A DNA stretch of 64,000 bases from Tragulus kanchil (lineage: Eukaryota > Chordata > Mammalia > Artiodactyla > Tragulidae). Below, piece by piece: positions 12,171-24,956 of the stretch (positions are counted from its first letter, which is position 1; every line of letters begins with the position of its first letter). The stretch is from positions 5,580,001-5,644,000 of the forward strand of contig JAIOJX010000004.1 in the NCBI GenBank assembly GCA_022376925.1. Direction: 5' to 3'. Below the pieces are notes generated by a model. It was not told the origin of the DNA. It worked only from the letters and a program-made list of their open reading frames with translations, and ran no database searches. The translations under genes were made by a program, and so were the position numbers.

Positions 12171-14402
12171 CCACGTCTATGGAAATCTTGCGCATGTGCA
12201 CAGAGCTGTATGTACAAGGTTCACTGTGGCGTGCACCTTGTCGGTGCAAGAGCCCTCAGGAGACCGCACCGGGCATGGTACTGGTGGATACAGCTCACTG
12301 TGGGACCTCTATTCTATGGAATACTCCGAGATGCTGGGAAGAGGAAGAAGCCAAATGCGCATCATCGCCGTAGGAATATTCCTAGTGATAGTTTAAATGA
12401 AACATAAAGCACAGAAACTGTATGGTAGAGTAACAAAAAGTATATATATATATGTCTATACATATGTCTGACACTCAGAGGAGGTCTAATACTGTATGAC
12501 ATCACTTACACGTGGAACCTAAAACCACGAGACAAAGGAACTGATTCAGCAAACTGAAACAGAGTCACAGACGCAGAAAACAATCTTATGGTTACCAGTG
12601 GGGGTGGGGGGAAGAGGATGAACTGGGAGATAGGGGTTGACTATACACACAGCTATATATAAAAGAGATAATGAAAAAGAACTGCTGTAGAGCACTGGAA
12701 AGTCAACTCCATGCTCTATAATGAATGATATCTATGGGGAAAGAATCTAAACAGAGTGGACATAGATCTACGTACAGCTTTGCTGTACAGCAGAAAGTAA
12801 CACAACCTTGTAAGTCAACTATCCTCCAAAAATTTTTAGAAATAAAATAAATGGGCACACATGCATCGTTATATATTATTAGCATATTTTTAGAAAGATA
12901 TCTAAAGAAGGTTAACCGTTTAGGAAATGAAACGGGAGCTAAGGAGGAGATGTTTTCATTTCGTTTAATACCCTTCTGCAGAGTTTGGAGCTTGATGTTT
13001 GGTGGGTTTTATCATGTTTCTGATGCTTCGTTACAGGACACCGCAATGATGACTTTGGGATTCACTTGAATTCCTTTTCTGGATGTACCGTTAAGATATG
13101 GAGCCAATGACAAATTCCCTTTGTTCCCCGAGACTCAGTTTCCCCATCTGTAGCACCGTGTGTGGGTATCAGGCAGTAAGGTAGAACAGGTGATCCTCAG
13201 GGTCTTCCTGGGGCAACCCCTCCTCTGGAGTTGGGGCCTGGGAGTTCCCATTCCTTGCATCAGGTTTCCCCTGCTGGTCTCTTCCACGTCTATGGAAATC
13301 TTGCGCATGTGCACAGAGCTGTATGTACAAGGTTCACTGTGGCGTGCACCTTGTCGGTGCAAGAGCCCTCAGGAGACCGCACCGGGCATGGTACTGGTGG
13401 ATACAGCTCACTGTGGGACCTCTATTCTATGGAATACTCCGAGATGCTGGGAAGAGGAAGAAGCCAAATGCGCATCATCGCCGTAGGAATATTCCTAGTG
13501 ATAGTTTAAATGAAACATAAAGCACAGAAACTGTATGGTAGAGTAACAAAAAGTATATATATATATGTCTATACATATGTCTGACACTCAGAGGAGGTCT
13601 AATACTGTATGACATCACTTACACGTGGAACCTAAAACCACGAGACAAAGGAACTGATTCAGCAAACTGAAACAGAGTCACAGACGCAGAAAACAATCTT
13701 ATGGTTACCAGTGGGGGTGGGGGGAAGAGGATGAACTGGGAGATAGGGGTTGACTATACACACAGCTATATATAAAAGAGATAATGAAAAAGAACTGCTG
13801 TAGAGCACTGGAAAGTCAACTCCATGCTCTATAATGAATGATATCTATGGGGAAAGAATCTAAACAGAGTGGACATAGATCTACGTACAGCTTTGCTGTA
13901 CAGCAGAAAGTAACACAACCTTGTAAGTCAACTATCCTCCAAAAATTTTTTTAGAAATAAAATAAATGGGCACACATGCATCGTTATATATTATTAGCAT
14001 ATTTTTAGAAAGATATCTAAAGAAGGTTAACCGTTTAGGAAATGAAACGGGAGCTAAGGAGGAGATGTTTTCATTTCGTTTAATACCCTTCTGCAGAGTT
14101 TGGAGCTTGATGTTTGGTGGGTTTTATCATGTTTCTGATGCTTCGTTACAGGACACCGCAATGATGACTTTGGGATTCACTTGAATTCCTTTTCTGGATG
14201 TACCGTTAAGATATGGAGCCAATGACAAATTCCCTTTGTTCCCCGAGACTCAGTTTCCCCATCTGTAGCACCGTGTGTGGGTATCAGGCAGTAAGGTAGA
14301 ACAGGTGATCCCTCAGGGTCTTCCTGGGGGCAACCCCTCCTCTGGAGTTGGGGCCTGGGAGTTCCCATTCCTTGCATCAGGTTTCCCCCTGCTGGTCTCT
14401 TC
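12171..14402. repeat. Direct duplication 4 (12171-13283 and 13284-14402)
   Basis: The copies abut at an offset of 1113 bp. The tail of the first copy has lost single bases in several homopolymers (near 13193, 13212 and 13268) relative to the second. Confidence 0.95.
12430..12848 (+). mobile_element. L1 3' region, sense; duplicate at 13543-13965
   Basis: It has the typical L1 end of artiodactyls: tatgacatcacttacacgtgg, gttaccagtgggggtgg, ctgtagagcactggaa and ctgtacagcagaaagtaaca, ending in an AT-rich stretch. The part from 12090 to 12420 is probably an older or diverged section of the same element. Confidence 0.8.
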
Positions 14403-14850
14403 AGGAAGAACTCAGGGAGCTTCCATGAAAGAGACTGTCAAGGGTACCAACTCAGTGGGGGTCCTTGGAGACCTGTGGGGTTGTGGGGCTTTGCGGGACA
14501 GCTGCTATTTAATGGGCAGGGGGCTGAGGGACCCTGGGCATCCCCCAGTGCCCGAGACAGCTCAGCCCAGTGAAGAACTTTCTTACATCCTGCGTGACTT
14601 CTGAACAAGCCAATGAAGAAATCCATTCATAATTATGAGCCTGAGCTGTCACTCTCCTTAACCAAATCATTTGAGTTTTTGTTCTTTGTTATTCTGACTT
14701 GCACTGTTTTAGGATCTACTAAACTGCAACCATCCTGGAAACCAGTGGACGCTTGCCCTTTGCTTTGTCTAGAGCATTACCAAGAGGTGTTCACCTGCAC
14801 ATAGACCCACAGCGCCCACTTCCACCCACCCGCATCCCCCTGCATTTGTA

Positions 14851-15048
14851 GCCATGACAGTGTCAGTCGCTCAGTCGTGTCCAACTCTTTGTGACCCCCT
14901 GGACTGTAGCTTACCAGGCTCCTCTGTCCATGGAATTCTCCAGGCAAAAAAATTGGAGTGGGGAGCCATTCCCTTCTCCAGGGGGTCTTCCGAGCCAAGG
15001 ATTGAACTCACGTCTCCTGCATTGTAGGCAGATTTATATCCCTTGGCA
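14851..15048 (-). mobile_element. Bov-A2 SINE; duplicate at 16058-16258
   Basis: It is the complement of the Bov-A2 body (cagtcgctcagtcgtgtcca, caggctcctctgtccatgg) ending in tRNA-head remnants. Confidence 0.85.
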
Positions 15049-15124
15049 AATATGTAGCCAAGGAAATCTGAGACCTCTTTTAACAGACGGAAAACTAAAT
15101 GTTACTAAATTAGCAGTGATGTAT

Positions 15125-15259
15125 GAAATGTGGTTTTGTTTTATTTTTTAATTTTTTCTAGCTTTGAGATGTTACAGATATATATACATATGTAAGTTTA
15201 AGGTGAAATGTGGTAATTTGATACATGTGTGTATCGCAAAATGCTTACCACAATAATCT
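15125..15259 (-). mobile_element. L1 fragment interrupted by a Bov-A2; continues after it and to 18340
   Basis: The sequence gatacatgtgtgtatcgcaaaatg is L1 3' region complement. It resumes after the SINE (15494 onwards) and again at 16700-17098 and 17385-18340, all antisense, suggesting one old L1 split by later SINE insertions and by duplication 5. Confidence 0.7.
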
Positions 15260-15271
15260 TAGTTAACACCT

Positions 15272-15481
15272 GTTTTTTTTCAGTCACTAAGCTGTGTCCA
15301 ACTCTTTTGTGATCCCATGTACTATAACCCACCAGGCTCCTCTGTCCATGGGATTCTCCAGGCAAGAATTCTGGAGTTGGTTGCCACGCCTTCCTCCAGG
15401 GAATCTTCCTGACCTGGGAATTGAATCAGCGTCTCCTGCATTTCAGGCAGATTCTTTCCCACTGAGTCACCAGGGAAGACC
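15272..15481 (-). mobile_element. Bov-A2 SINE with 12-bp target-site duplication; duplicate near 16482-16691
   Basis: It is flanked by tagttaacacct at 15260-15271 and 15482-15493. Full Bov-A2 body with the tRNA head at the high-coordinate end. Confidence 0.92.
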
Positions 15482-16699
15482 TAGTTAACACCTCCATCCC
15501 CTCATAAAATTTCCGTTTTTGTGTGTGATGATAACACTTGAGACCTCTGGGAGTAACTTTCAGTTATAGCACATGGTTGTGGATTACAGTCGCCAGGTTG
15601 TAGACAAATCCCAGAAATTGTTCATTTTGTAGCTAGCTATGTCCTTTTTTTTGACAGTAAAGGCCTGGGGTCCTTGGAGACCTGTGGGGTTGTGGGGCTT
15701 TGCGGGACAGCTGCTATTTAATGGGCAGGGGGCTGAGGGACCCTGGGCATCCCCCAGTGCCCGAGACAGCTCAGCCCAGTGAAGAACTTTCTTACATCCT
15801 GCGTGACTTCTGAACAAGCCAATGAAGAAATCCATTCATAATTATGAGCCTGAGCTGTCACTCTCCTTAACCAAATCATTTGAGTTTTTGTTCTTTGTTA
15901 TTCTGACTTGCACTGTTTTAGGATCTACTAAACTGCAACCATCCTGGAAACCAGTGGACGCTTGCCCTTTGCTTTGTCTAGAGCATTACCAAGAGGTGTT
16001 CACCTGCACATAGACCCACAGCGCCCACTTCCACCCACCCGCATCCCCCTGCATTTGTAGCCATGACAGTGTCAGTCGCTCAGTCGTGTCCAACTCTTTG
16101 TGACCCCCTGGACTGTAGCTTACCAGGCTCCTCTGTCCATGGAATTCTCCAGGCAAAAAAATTGGAGTGGGGAGCCATTCCCTTCTCCAGGGGGTCTTCC
16201 CGAGCCAAGGATTGAACTCACGTCTCCTGCATTGTAGGCAGATTTATATCCCTTGGCAAATATGTAGCCAAGGAAATCTGAGACCTCTTTTAACAGACGG
16301 AAAACTAAATGTTACTAAATTAGCAGTGATGTATGAAATGTGGTTTTGTTTTATTTTTTAATTTTTTCTAGCTTTGAGATGTTACAGATATATATACATA
16401 TGTAAGTTTAAGGTGAAATGTGGTAATTTGATACATGTGTGTATCGCAAAATGCTTACCACAATAATCTTAGTTAACACCTGTTTTTTTTCAGTCACTAA
16501 GCTGTGTCCAACTCTTTTGTGATCCCATGTACTATAACCCACCAGGCTCCTCTGTCCATGGGATTCTCCAGGCAAGAATTCTGGAGTTGGTTGCCACGCC
16601 TTCCTCCAGGGAATCTTCCTGACCTGGGAATTGAATCAGCGTCTCCTGCATTTCAGGCAGATTCTTTCCCACTGAGTCACCAGGGAAGACCTAGTTAAC

Positions 16700-17098
16700 A
16701 CCTCCATCCCCTCATAAAATTTCCGTTTTTTGTGTGTGTGATGATAACACTTGAGACCTCTGGGAGTAACTTTCAGTTATAGCACATGGTTGTGGATTAC
16801 AGTCGCCAGGTTGTAGACAAATCCCCAGAAATTGTTCATTTTGTAGCTGGGAGTCTATGTCCTTTGACCAGGGTTCCCCCATTTTCCCCACCGTCACCCC
16901 ATCCCGCCTCTGACAGTCACTGTGCCACTCTCTGTAAGTTCAACTTTAGATTCCAGACAGAAGGGAGAGCAGACAGAGTTTGTCTTTCTCTGTCAGATTC
17001 ACTTCACTTGGCTTTAATGCCTTCACGGTCCATCCACGGTGTCGCGAAAGGCAGGGCTTCCTTTTCTTATGGCTGAGTAACATTCCTGTGTGTGCGTA
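16700..17098 (-). mobile_element. L1 fragment, antisense
   Basis: It includes tttgtctttctctgtcagattcac and catggctgagtaacattcc-like L1 complement segments. Confidence 0.75.
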
Positions 17099-17101
17099 CA
17101 T

Positions 17102-17373
17102 TTTTTTTCTCTCTCTCTCTCTTTTCAAATAATTTCATTTATTTTTGGCTGTGCTGGGCTTTTCTCTAGATGTGGGAAGCGGGGGCGACTCTGTCGCCGC
17201 AGTGAGCAGGCTCTAGTAGTGGTGACTCAGTAGGTGTGGTCCCCGGGCTCTGAAGTTATGGTGCAAGGGCTTCGTTGCTCCGCAGCATATGGGATCCTCC
17301 TGCACCAGGGATTGAACCCACATCTCCTTCATTGGCAGACAAATTCTTTACCACGGAGCCACCAGGGAAGCTC
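17102..17373 (-). mobile_element. tRNA-derived SINE (CHR-like) inside L1
   Basis: A T/CT-rich tail, a ggctgtgctgggct body segment and a tRNA head ending in ccaccagggaagct. Confidence 0.8.
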
Positions 17374-17384
17374 CCCTCTTGTTT

Positions 17385-18340
17385 TTCTCTTTGTTGAAGT
17401 TTAGTTAATTTACAATATTGTGTTAGTTGCAGTGCACAGCAAAGTGATTCAATGATATTTTTCAGATTAATTTCTGATATAGGATATGATAAGATATTGA
17501 ATATAGTTTCCAGTACTAGGTAGTAAATCTATATTGCCTCTGTATTTTATATACAGTAGTTTGTATCTATTAATCTCAAACTCCTAATTTATTCCCCCTC
17601 CTTTAACTCTCTTTGGTAACCATAAATTTGTACATTTCTTTACCCATTCATGGATTCATGAATATTTAGGTTGTTTCCATGTCTTGGCTCTTGTTCATAA
17701 CACTGCAGTGAGCACAGAGGTGGAGACACCTCCTTAAAATAGGATTTTCATTTCCTTCCTCCCAGCAAGAGGAAGTGCTGGGTCATATGGTAGCTCTGTC
17801 TTTGATTTCTTGAGGATCCTCCACACTGTTCCCCACAGTGCCTGCACCAGTTTACATTCCCACCAGCAGCGCAGGAGAGTGCGCTTTCCCTACACCTTCA
17901 CCAACGCTCACCAGCCTTGCGTTTTTGCCGACAGCCATTCTACTAGACGTGAGGTGAGATCTCATTGTGGTTTTGATTTGCATTTCCCAGGTGATGAGTG
18001 ATGCTGAGTGTCTTTTCATGTACACGTTGGTGACTAGAATATCTTTTAGAGGAGAACATCTATTCAAGCTCTCTGCCCATATTTTAATCAGATTGTTGGC
18101 TTTTTTGCTGCTGAGTCATTTGAGTTCCTAGTATACTTTAGATATTAATGTTTTATCAGATGGATGGCTTGCAGACATTTTCTCCCACTCTGTAAATTGC
18201 CTTTTTATTTTGCTGTTGGTGTCTTTGGCTGTGCAGAAGCCTTTGAGTTTGATATAATCCCCAATTTTTAATTTTTGTTTTGATTGCTTGCGCTTTTTAG
18301 TGTCATGTCTAAAATACTTTTGCCAAGACCAATGTCAAAG
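17385..18340 (-). mobile_element. L1 fragment, antisense
   Basis: Long stretch of L1 complement: cagtttacattcccaccagcag, ttttgatttgcatttccc, ttttctcccactctgtaaa and similar. Old and interrupted. Confidence 0.85.
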
Positions 18341-18574
18341 GAGTGTTTCCCTGTCAGACCCCAATAGTCACCTGCCCTTTTTCTTGGTCCCAAGACTTTT
18401 CAATGCTGACCTTGCCCCATCTCTCATTAATTATTTATTCTCTTAATAAATATTAATGAAATCTTAATATATCCCAAGAAAGTTCCTCAGGGTTAGGAGC
18501 ACAACAGCAAACAGAAGAGATCAGAGCCCTGTTTCCATGAACCTCAGATTTTCATTGGCTGGAGGAGTATCACG

Positions 18575-18775
18575 TCGTTGCTGTTGGTCAGTCGCTCAGT
18601 CACGTCTGACTCTTTGCAGCCCCATGGACTGCAGCACTCCAGACTTCCCTGTCTTTTGCTGTCTCCCAGGTTTGCTCAAACTGATGTCCATTAAATCAAT
18701 GATGCCATCCAACCATCTCATCCTCTATTGCCTCCTCCTCCTGCCCTCAATCTTTCCCAGTGTTGACTGAAAAAA
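18575..18775 (-). mobile_element. BovB LINE 3' fragment
   Basis: It is the complement of the BovB 3' end: ggtcagtcgctcagtcacgtc, gatgtccattaaatcaatgatg and ccatccaaccatctcatcctc. Confidence 0.85.
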
Positions 18776-18880
18776 AAAACCAAAACAAGAACAACTTGAG
18801 AGCTGCGGGTTAAGTTTTATTTGGGGCACAGTTAGGATTGCAGCCCTGGGGGCAGCATCTCAGAAAGCTCTGAGAGACTG

Positions 18881-21026
18881 CTCCAAAGAGGCAGCAGGAG
18901 GAAAATTAACATATAAGGTATTGACGAAGGGGGTTTTCAATACCATTAAACACTCATTTTAGGCTTCCCTGGTGGTCCAGTGGCTAAAGAGTCTGCCTTG
19001 CAGTGCAAGGGACACCGGTTCGATCCCTGGCCCGGGAGGATCCCACATGCTATGGAATGGTTGGACCAGTGTGTCCAATTGTGAGCCTGTGCTCTGGAGC
19101 ACATGCGCCTGGAGTTAGTGCTCTGCAATGAGAGAGGGCACTGCAGTGGGAGGCCCACACAGGCCAAGGAATGGCGATAGATGAAAATAAATAAATAAAA
19201 AACCAATAAAAGAGGCCAAAGTTTAAAGAAAAAAACCACTCATTTTAAAAAGGGGATTTCAATTAATCATGAGGATCTGATATCACCATGCAGAGATTTA
19301 ATGTTTTTCTAGGTATGAGGAGATGCAAGGATTGAGATCGTAAAATCTGTTCCTAAAGACTGTCCTACCAGATCCTCTGGAGCACAGAGCACCTCCCTCC
19401 ACCCTGAACTCCTTCAGTGGGTGTTGAGGGTCAGCAGCTGCCACAGCGCAGGGCTCAGTCTCCAGAGTGGTGGATGGCAAATGCCCTGTTCAGTCATTGG
19501 GAATGTAATTGCTAAGTGCCAGTTCATAGTTGACACCAGCATCAGTCTTTTCCAATGAGCTGGCTCTGTATTGAGCTTCAGCTTCAGTTGATTTCTTTTA
19601 GGATTGACCAGTTTCATCTCTTTACAATCCAAGTGACTCTCAGGAGTCTTCTCCAACACCACAGATGAAAGACATCAATTCCTCAGCGCTCAGCCTTCTT
19701 TACGGTCCAGCTCTCACATCCATACCTGACTACTGGGAAAACCATAGCTTTGACTATATGGACTTTTGTCGGCAAAGTGATGTCTCTGCTTTTGAATATG
19801 CCGTCTAGGTTTGTCATAGCTTTTCTTCCAGGAAACAAGCATCTTTTAATTTCATGGCTGCAGTCACCATCTGCAGTGATTTTGGAGCCCAAGAAAATAA
19901 AGTCTGTCACTCTTTCCATTGTTTGCCCATCTATTTGCCATAAGTCACCCAGTTAGAAGCTGAACTCCAAAGAGGCAGCAGGAGGAAAATTAACATATAA
20001 GGTATTGACGAAGGGGGTTTTCAATACCATTAAACACTCATTTTAGGCTTCCCTGGTGGTCCAGTGGCTAAAGAGTCTGCCTTGCAGTGCAAGGGACACC
20101 GGTTCGATCCCTGGCCCGGGAGGATCCCACATGCTATGGAATGGTTGGACCAGTGTGTCCAATTGTGAGCCTGTGCTCTGGAGCACATGCGCCTGGAGTT
20201 AGTGCTCTGCAATGAGAGAGGGCACTGCAGTGGGAGGCCCACACAGGCCAAGGAATGGCGATAGATGAAAATAAATAAATAAAAAACCAATAAAAGAGGC
20301 CAAAGTTTAAAGAAAAAAACCACTCATTTTAAAAAGGGGATTTCAATTAATCATGAGGATCTGATATCACCATGCAGAGATTTAATGTTTTTCTAGGTAT
20401 GAGGAGATGCAAGGATTGAGATCGTAAAATCTGTTCCTAAAGACTGTCCTACCAGATCCTCTGGAGCACAGAGCACCTCCCTCCACCCTGAACTCCTTCA
20501 GTGGGTGTTGAGGGTCAGCAGCTGCCACAGCGCAGGGCTCAGTCTCCAGAGTGGTGGATGGCAAATGCCCTGTTCAGTCATTGGGAATGTAATTGCTAAG
20601 TGCCAGTTCATAGTTGACACCAGCATCAGTCTTTTCCAATGAGCTGGCTCTGTATTGAGCTTCAGCTTCAGTTGATTTCTTTTAGGATTGACCAGTTTCA
20701 TCTCTTTACAATCCAAGTGACTCTCAGGAGTCTTCTCCAACACCACAGATGAAAGACATCAATTCCTCAGCGCTCAGCCTTCTTTACGGTCCAGCTCTCA
20801 CATCCATACCTGACTACTGGGAAAACCATAGCTTTGACTATATGGACTTTTGTCGGCAAAGTGATGTCTCTGCTTTTGAATATGCCGTCTAGGTTTGTCA
20901 TAGCTTTTCTTCCAGGAAACAAGCATCTTTTAATTTCATGGCTGCAGTCACCATCTGCAGTGATTTTGGAGCCCAAGAAAATAAAGTCTGTCACTCTTTC
21001 CATTGTTTGCCCATCTATTTGCCATG
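18881..21026. repeat. Direct duplication 6 (18881-19941 and 19965-21026)
   Basis: The offset is 1084 bp, with 23 nt of unmatched filler between copies (19942-19964). It doubles a SINE and a BovB fragment. The BovB continues beyond the second copy only. Confidence 0.95.
18962..19236 (+). mobile_element. SINE of the distinctive subfamily with 11-bp TSD; duplicate at 20046-20320
   Basis: It is flanked by cactcatttta at 18951-18961 and 19237-19247. It has the tRNA head, ggaccagtgtgtccaattg and the agatgaaaataaataaat tail. Confidence 0.92.
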
Positions 21027-21175
21027 CAGTGATGGGACAGGATGCCATGATCTCCATTTTTTTGGATGCTGAGTTTTAAGCCAGCCTTTTCACTCTCCTC
21101 TTTCACCTTCATCAAGAGACTCCTTAGTTCCTCTTCACTTTCTGCCATAAGAGTGGAGTCATCAGCATACCTGAA
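20614..21175 (-). mobile_element. BovB LINE reverse-transcriptase fragment; partial duplicate at 19530-19941
   Basis: The minus strand encodes degraded BovB RTE-type reverse transcriptase C-terminal sequence (for example FLGSKITADGDCSHEIKR and VVRYGCESWTVKKAER) in broken frames. It is a non-functional remnant of the LINE that supplies enzymes to ruminant SINEs. Confidence 0.9.
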
Positions 21176-21953
21176 GGAGAAGAAATGGGAGGAGAAGGAG
21201 GGTAGACCTGAAAGGTCTTTCTGAGGAGGTGACATTTAAACTGAGTCCTGACTGTGGCGAAGAGACAGTATTTTTGCTACTAAGGAAAAGCTAGTAATGA
21301 ACATTAAAAATGGGGAAAGCTGGGGAAATAGTGTAGTTCCAACAGCTGGGACGGCAAGTGCAAAGGCCCCGAAACAGGGCAGACCTGGGCTGTTTCAGGA
21401 GCACAAAGGCAGCCATTTGGCTCTAGCAGAGTGACCGACTGGGCGTGCTGGGAGACGCCATCTGGAAACAAGACACAGCCCCGTCTCCCGGCGCTTACTT
21501 TCTCATCTGCACAGACTGCTTGCTTCCTGCCCATCATCCGCCTTTCTATGAATACTTCCCTGAGTTTTATCCACCTTTCAGGACCAGCTCCTGTCCATCA
21601 CCTCCCAGGAGCTTCCCTGATCCTCCCAGCTCTTAGATATGGCAGGGTGGGCGTTCGGGGAGGGGCACCCAGTATGTGTTGAAGCAGGCAGCTCTGTTCA
21701 CTCTCTTGCCTCCTAAGCCAGTGTGTCTCATGGTATGCTCTTCAGACCACTTGCATCACAGCCCCCAGAATGTTCCTAAATTTTAAAAGTGTTTTTAGTG
21801 AAATGTTTATCTTTTAGCAAATAGAATAATGTATATGTCTATGCTCACTATCTGCTTTTAAGAAATTTGCCATTCGTCCATACTTGCTTCAGTTCTGTTT
21901 TTGTTTCTTAAGAAACAAAACACATCATAAATACAGGTGAATCCTGAGTGCTT
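21176..21953. other. Intergenic sequence, nothing firmly recognised
   Basis: Unique DNA, with an old-repeat phrase (caagtgcaaaggccccgaaa) near 21355. No gene signals. Confidence 0.45.
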
Positions 21954-21958
21954 GTCAT

Positions 21959-22429
21959 TGTTAGGTTGATGGGCTATTAAAGGGTTAACACTACAGCTGT
22001 GGATTCACAGGCCCTGCAGGGTCAGCAGCAAGTGACCTGTTGCTGATCTGCTGGTGCCTGGGAGTCTCTCAAGGCCTGCGATTAGGAGCTCGCCCTGGCC
22101 ATGAAGATTTTCCACCTGGTCTAGAAAGTAACAAGAACTTCACACCCCCATGCCCACAGACAACTCAAGGACAGCCGACTCATCACTAATTTCCTGCTCA
22201 GTTTAAACAAAGACTTTGTTTCTGCACTTCCTCTAAGAAACCCCCTCCCTTTCCTTTTTTTCGCCTTCTCCTCCCAAATAAAACCTCCTCGTCGCATCTT
22301 CGGGGCGTGACTTCACTGGCCCACCTTTTGGACCTGTGGATCTCGCCCACGAACTCTTCCCAAATAAACTCTTTCCTGTTAGGGAAAGCTGTTAAGCTTG
22401 CTGTCTGTCGTGTCTTTGCGATTCTTACA
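21959..22429 (+). mobile_element. Solo LTR of an endogenous retrovirus with 5-bp target duplication
   Basis: It begins TGTTAG and ends CTTACA (imperfect inverted ends), with gtcat directly repeated at 21954-21958 and 22430-22434. Two AATAAA signals lie in its 3' third (near 22277 and 22362) followed by a CTCTTTCC segment. No internal viral genes flank it, so it is a recombined solo LTR of about 471 bp. The ERV class is not determined. Confidence 0.8.
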
Positions 22430-22782
22430 GTCATAAGTGTAGATTCCAAGGCCCCAGCCCAGGTCTCTTCACTCAGAATCTCTGGAGAGAGCTGTGCATT
22501 TTTAACAGTCCGTTCCCTCTTCTTACCTTACCCACCATGATTCCTATGCCTAGTGAAGTCTGACAATTACTGACATAGACTGTTTAAAATCTGCCCCATT
22601 GAGCGGTTGTCTGTTCTTCCTTATAGCCAGCCCTGGAGGTCTTAATTTTTGCCCCCAGGCACCTGGGGAACTTTCAGAAATACCGATGCCAGGCTCTTCC
22701 CTCATCTTATAAATCAGACTGGCGCAGGGATGTCAGGACACTCTATGATCAAAACCTTAAAAAGGTGGCTATTTGATGGTTG

Positions 22783-23307
22783 CCAGAAAGAAAGCTATGA
22801 CAAACCTAGACAGTATATTCAAAAGCACAGACTTTTGCTTTGCTGACAAAGGTCTGTCTAGTCAATGCTTTGGTTTTCCCAGTAGTCATGTATGGATGTG
22901 AGAGTCAGACCATAAAGAAGGCTGAGCACCGAAGAGCTGATGCTTTTGAACTGTGCTGTTGAGCAGACTCCTGAGAGTCCCTTGAATTGCAAGGAGATGA
23001 AACCCGTTAATCCTAAAGGAAATCAACTCTGAATATTCATTGGAAGGACTGGTGCTGAAGTTGGAAGGCCAATACTTTGGCCACCTGATGCAAAGAAATG
23101 ACTCACTCGAAAAGACCCTGATGCTTGGAAAGATTGAGGGCAACAGGAGAAGGGTACGACAAAGGATGAGATGATTGGATGGCATCATTGACTCAATGGA
23201 CATGAGTTTGAGCAAACTCTGGGAGACCGTGAAGGACAGAGAAGCCTGGCTGCAGTCCATAGGGTGGCAGAGATGGACATGACTGAGCGACTGAACAACA
23301 GCAACCA
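22783..23307 (+). mobile_element. BovB LINE 3' fragment, sense; duplicate at 23870-24394
   Basis: It reads as the BovB coding end and tail: agctatgacaaacctagaca, tatggatgtgagagtcagac, tactttggccacctgatgc and ending gactgagcgactgaacaac. Stops and frameshifts break the frame. Confidence 0.9.
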
Positions 23308-24956
23308 AGGGGGAGAGGGAAGGGGGAGGATGGAGCGGGGAGGACCCATCTCCCTTGTTCTGTTTGAAATATTCCTGAGATCATCTAAGTCAGGTTCTGG
23401 TATCCTTCCACTTGCTCTCCCCCAGAATAATGTCAGAGCTGCTTCCAACAGATGTTGGTCAGGTATTGTGGGGAAGAAGCCCTGACCTATGTCTGGGGTG
23501 AGCGTCCCAGCTCGAACATTAACTTAGACGGTGGACTGAGGGTTGAGTTACCAGATTTAGCAAAGAAAATGACAGGGCATCTGGTTAAACTTGCATAATA
23601 GGTAATGAATAATTTTCTAATAGAAGTATGTTCTTAACGTTCCACAAGACACACACATCTGTTTATATGTACATAGATGTTTATCTAAAATTCAAGTTTA
23701 ACTGGAAGTCCTGTGTTTTATCTGACAGTCCTACCCGAGGGAGTATCTTCCACTCCTGTAAACCTCAGTTCCCCGGTTAGGAAGATGAGGGTGGCTTGGC
23801 TAGATTGCTTTTGTAGGTTCTTATGACTTGGATGCTGCAGTAGTCAGTTCAAATGCATTCCACGGTTCTCCAGAAAGAAAGCTATGACAAACCTAGACAG
23901 TATATTCAAAAGCACAGACTTTTGCTTTGCTGACAAAGGTCTGTCTAGTCAATGCTTTGGTTTTCCCAGTAGTCATGTATGGATGTGAGAGTCAGACCAT
24001 AAAGAAGGCTGAGCACCGAAGAGCTGATGCTTTTGAACTGTGCTGTTGAGCAGACTCCTGAGAGTCCCTTGAATTGCAAGGAGATGAAACCCGTTAATCC
24101 TAAAGGAAATCAACTCTGAATATTCATTGGAAGGACTGGTGCTGAAGTTGGAAGGCCAATACTTTGGCCACCTGATGCAAAGAAATGACTCACTCGAAAA
24201 GACCCTGATGCTTGGAAAGATTGAGGGCAACAGGAGAAGGGTACGACAAAGGATGAGATGATTGGATGGCATCATTGACTCAATGGACATGAGTTTGAGC
24301 AAACTCTGGGAGACCGTGAAGGACAGAGAAGCCTGGCTGCAGTCCATAGGGTGGCAGAGATGGACATGACTGAGCGACTGAACAACAGCAACCAAGGGGG
24401 AGAGGGAAGGGGGAGGATGGAGCGGGGAGGACCCATCTCCCTTGTTCTGTTTGAAATATTCCTGAGATCATCTAAGTCAGGTTCTGGTATCCTTCCACTT
24501 GCTCTCCCCCAGAATAATGTCAGAGCTGCTTCCAACAGATGTTGGTCAGGTATTGTGGGGAAGAAGCCCTGACCTATGTCTGGGGTGAGCGTCCCAGCTC
24601 GAACATTAACTTAGACGGTGGACTGAGGGTTGAGTTACCAGATTTAGCAAAGAAAATGACAGGGCATCTGGTTAAACTTGCATAATAGGTAATGAATAAT
24701 TTTCTAATAGAAGTATGTTCTTAACGTTCCACAAGACACACACATCTGTTTATATGTACATAGATGTTTATCTAAAATTCAAGTTTAACTGGAAGTCCTG
24801 TGTTTTATCTGACAGTCCTACCCGAGGGAGTATCTTCCACTCCTGTAAACCTCAGTTCCCCGGTTAGGAAGATGAGGGTGGCTTGGCTAGATTGCTTTTG
24901 TAGGTTCTTATGACTTGGATGCTGCAGTAGTCAGTTCAAATGCATTCCACGGTTCT
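22783..24956. repeat. Direct duplication 7 (22783-23869 and 23870-24956)
   Basis: Exactly abutting copies of 1087 bp with no indel that I can see. It doubles a BovB 3' fragment and adjacent unique DNA. Confidence 0.96.

Larger units (their letters stand above)
14457..16869. repeat. Direct duplication 5 (14457-about 15654 and 15667-16869)
   Basis: The offset of 1209 bp is the longest of the set. It doubles two Bov-A2 SINEs and an L1 piece. The end of the first copy is eroded and about 12 nt of filler precedes the second. Confidence 0.93.

Noticed and set aside
20767..21057. Functional reverse transcriptase
   Set aside because: It is a short BovB remnant with broken frames, partly repeated by duplication 6.
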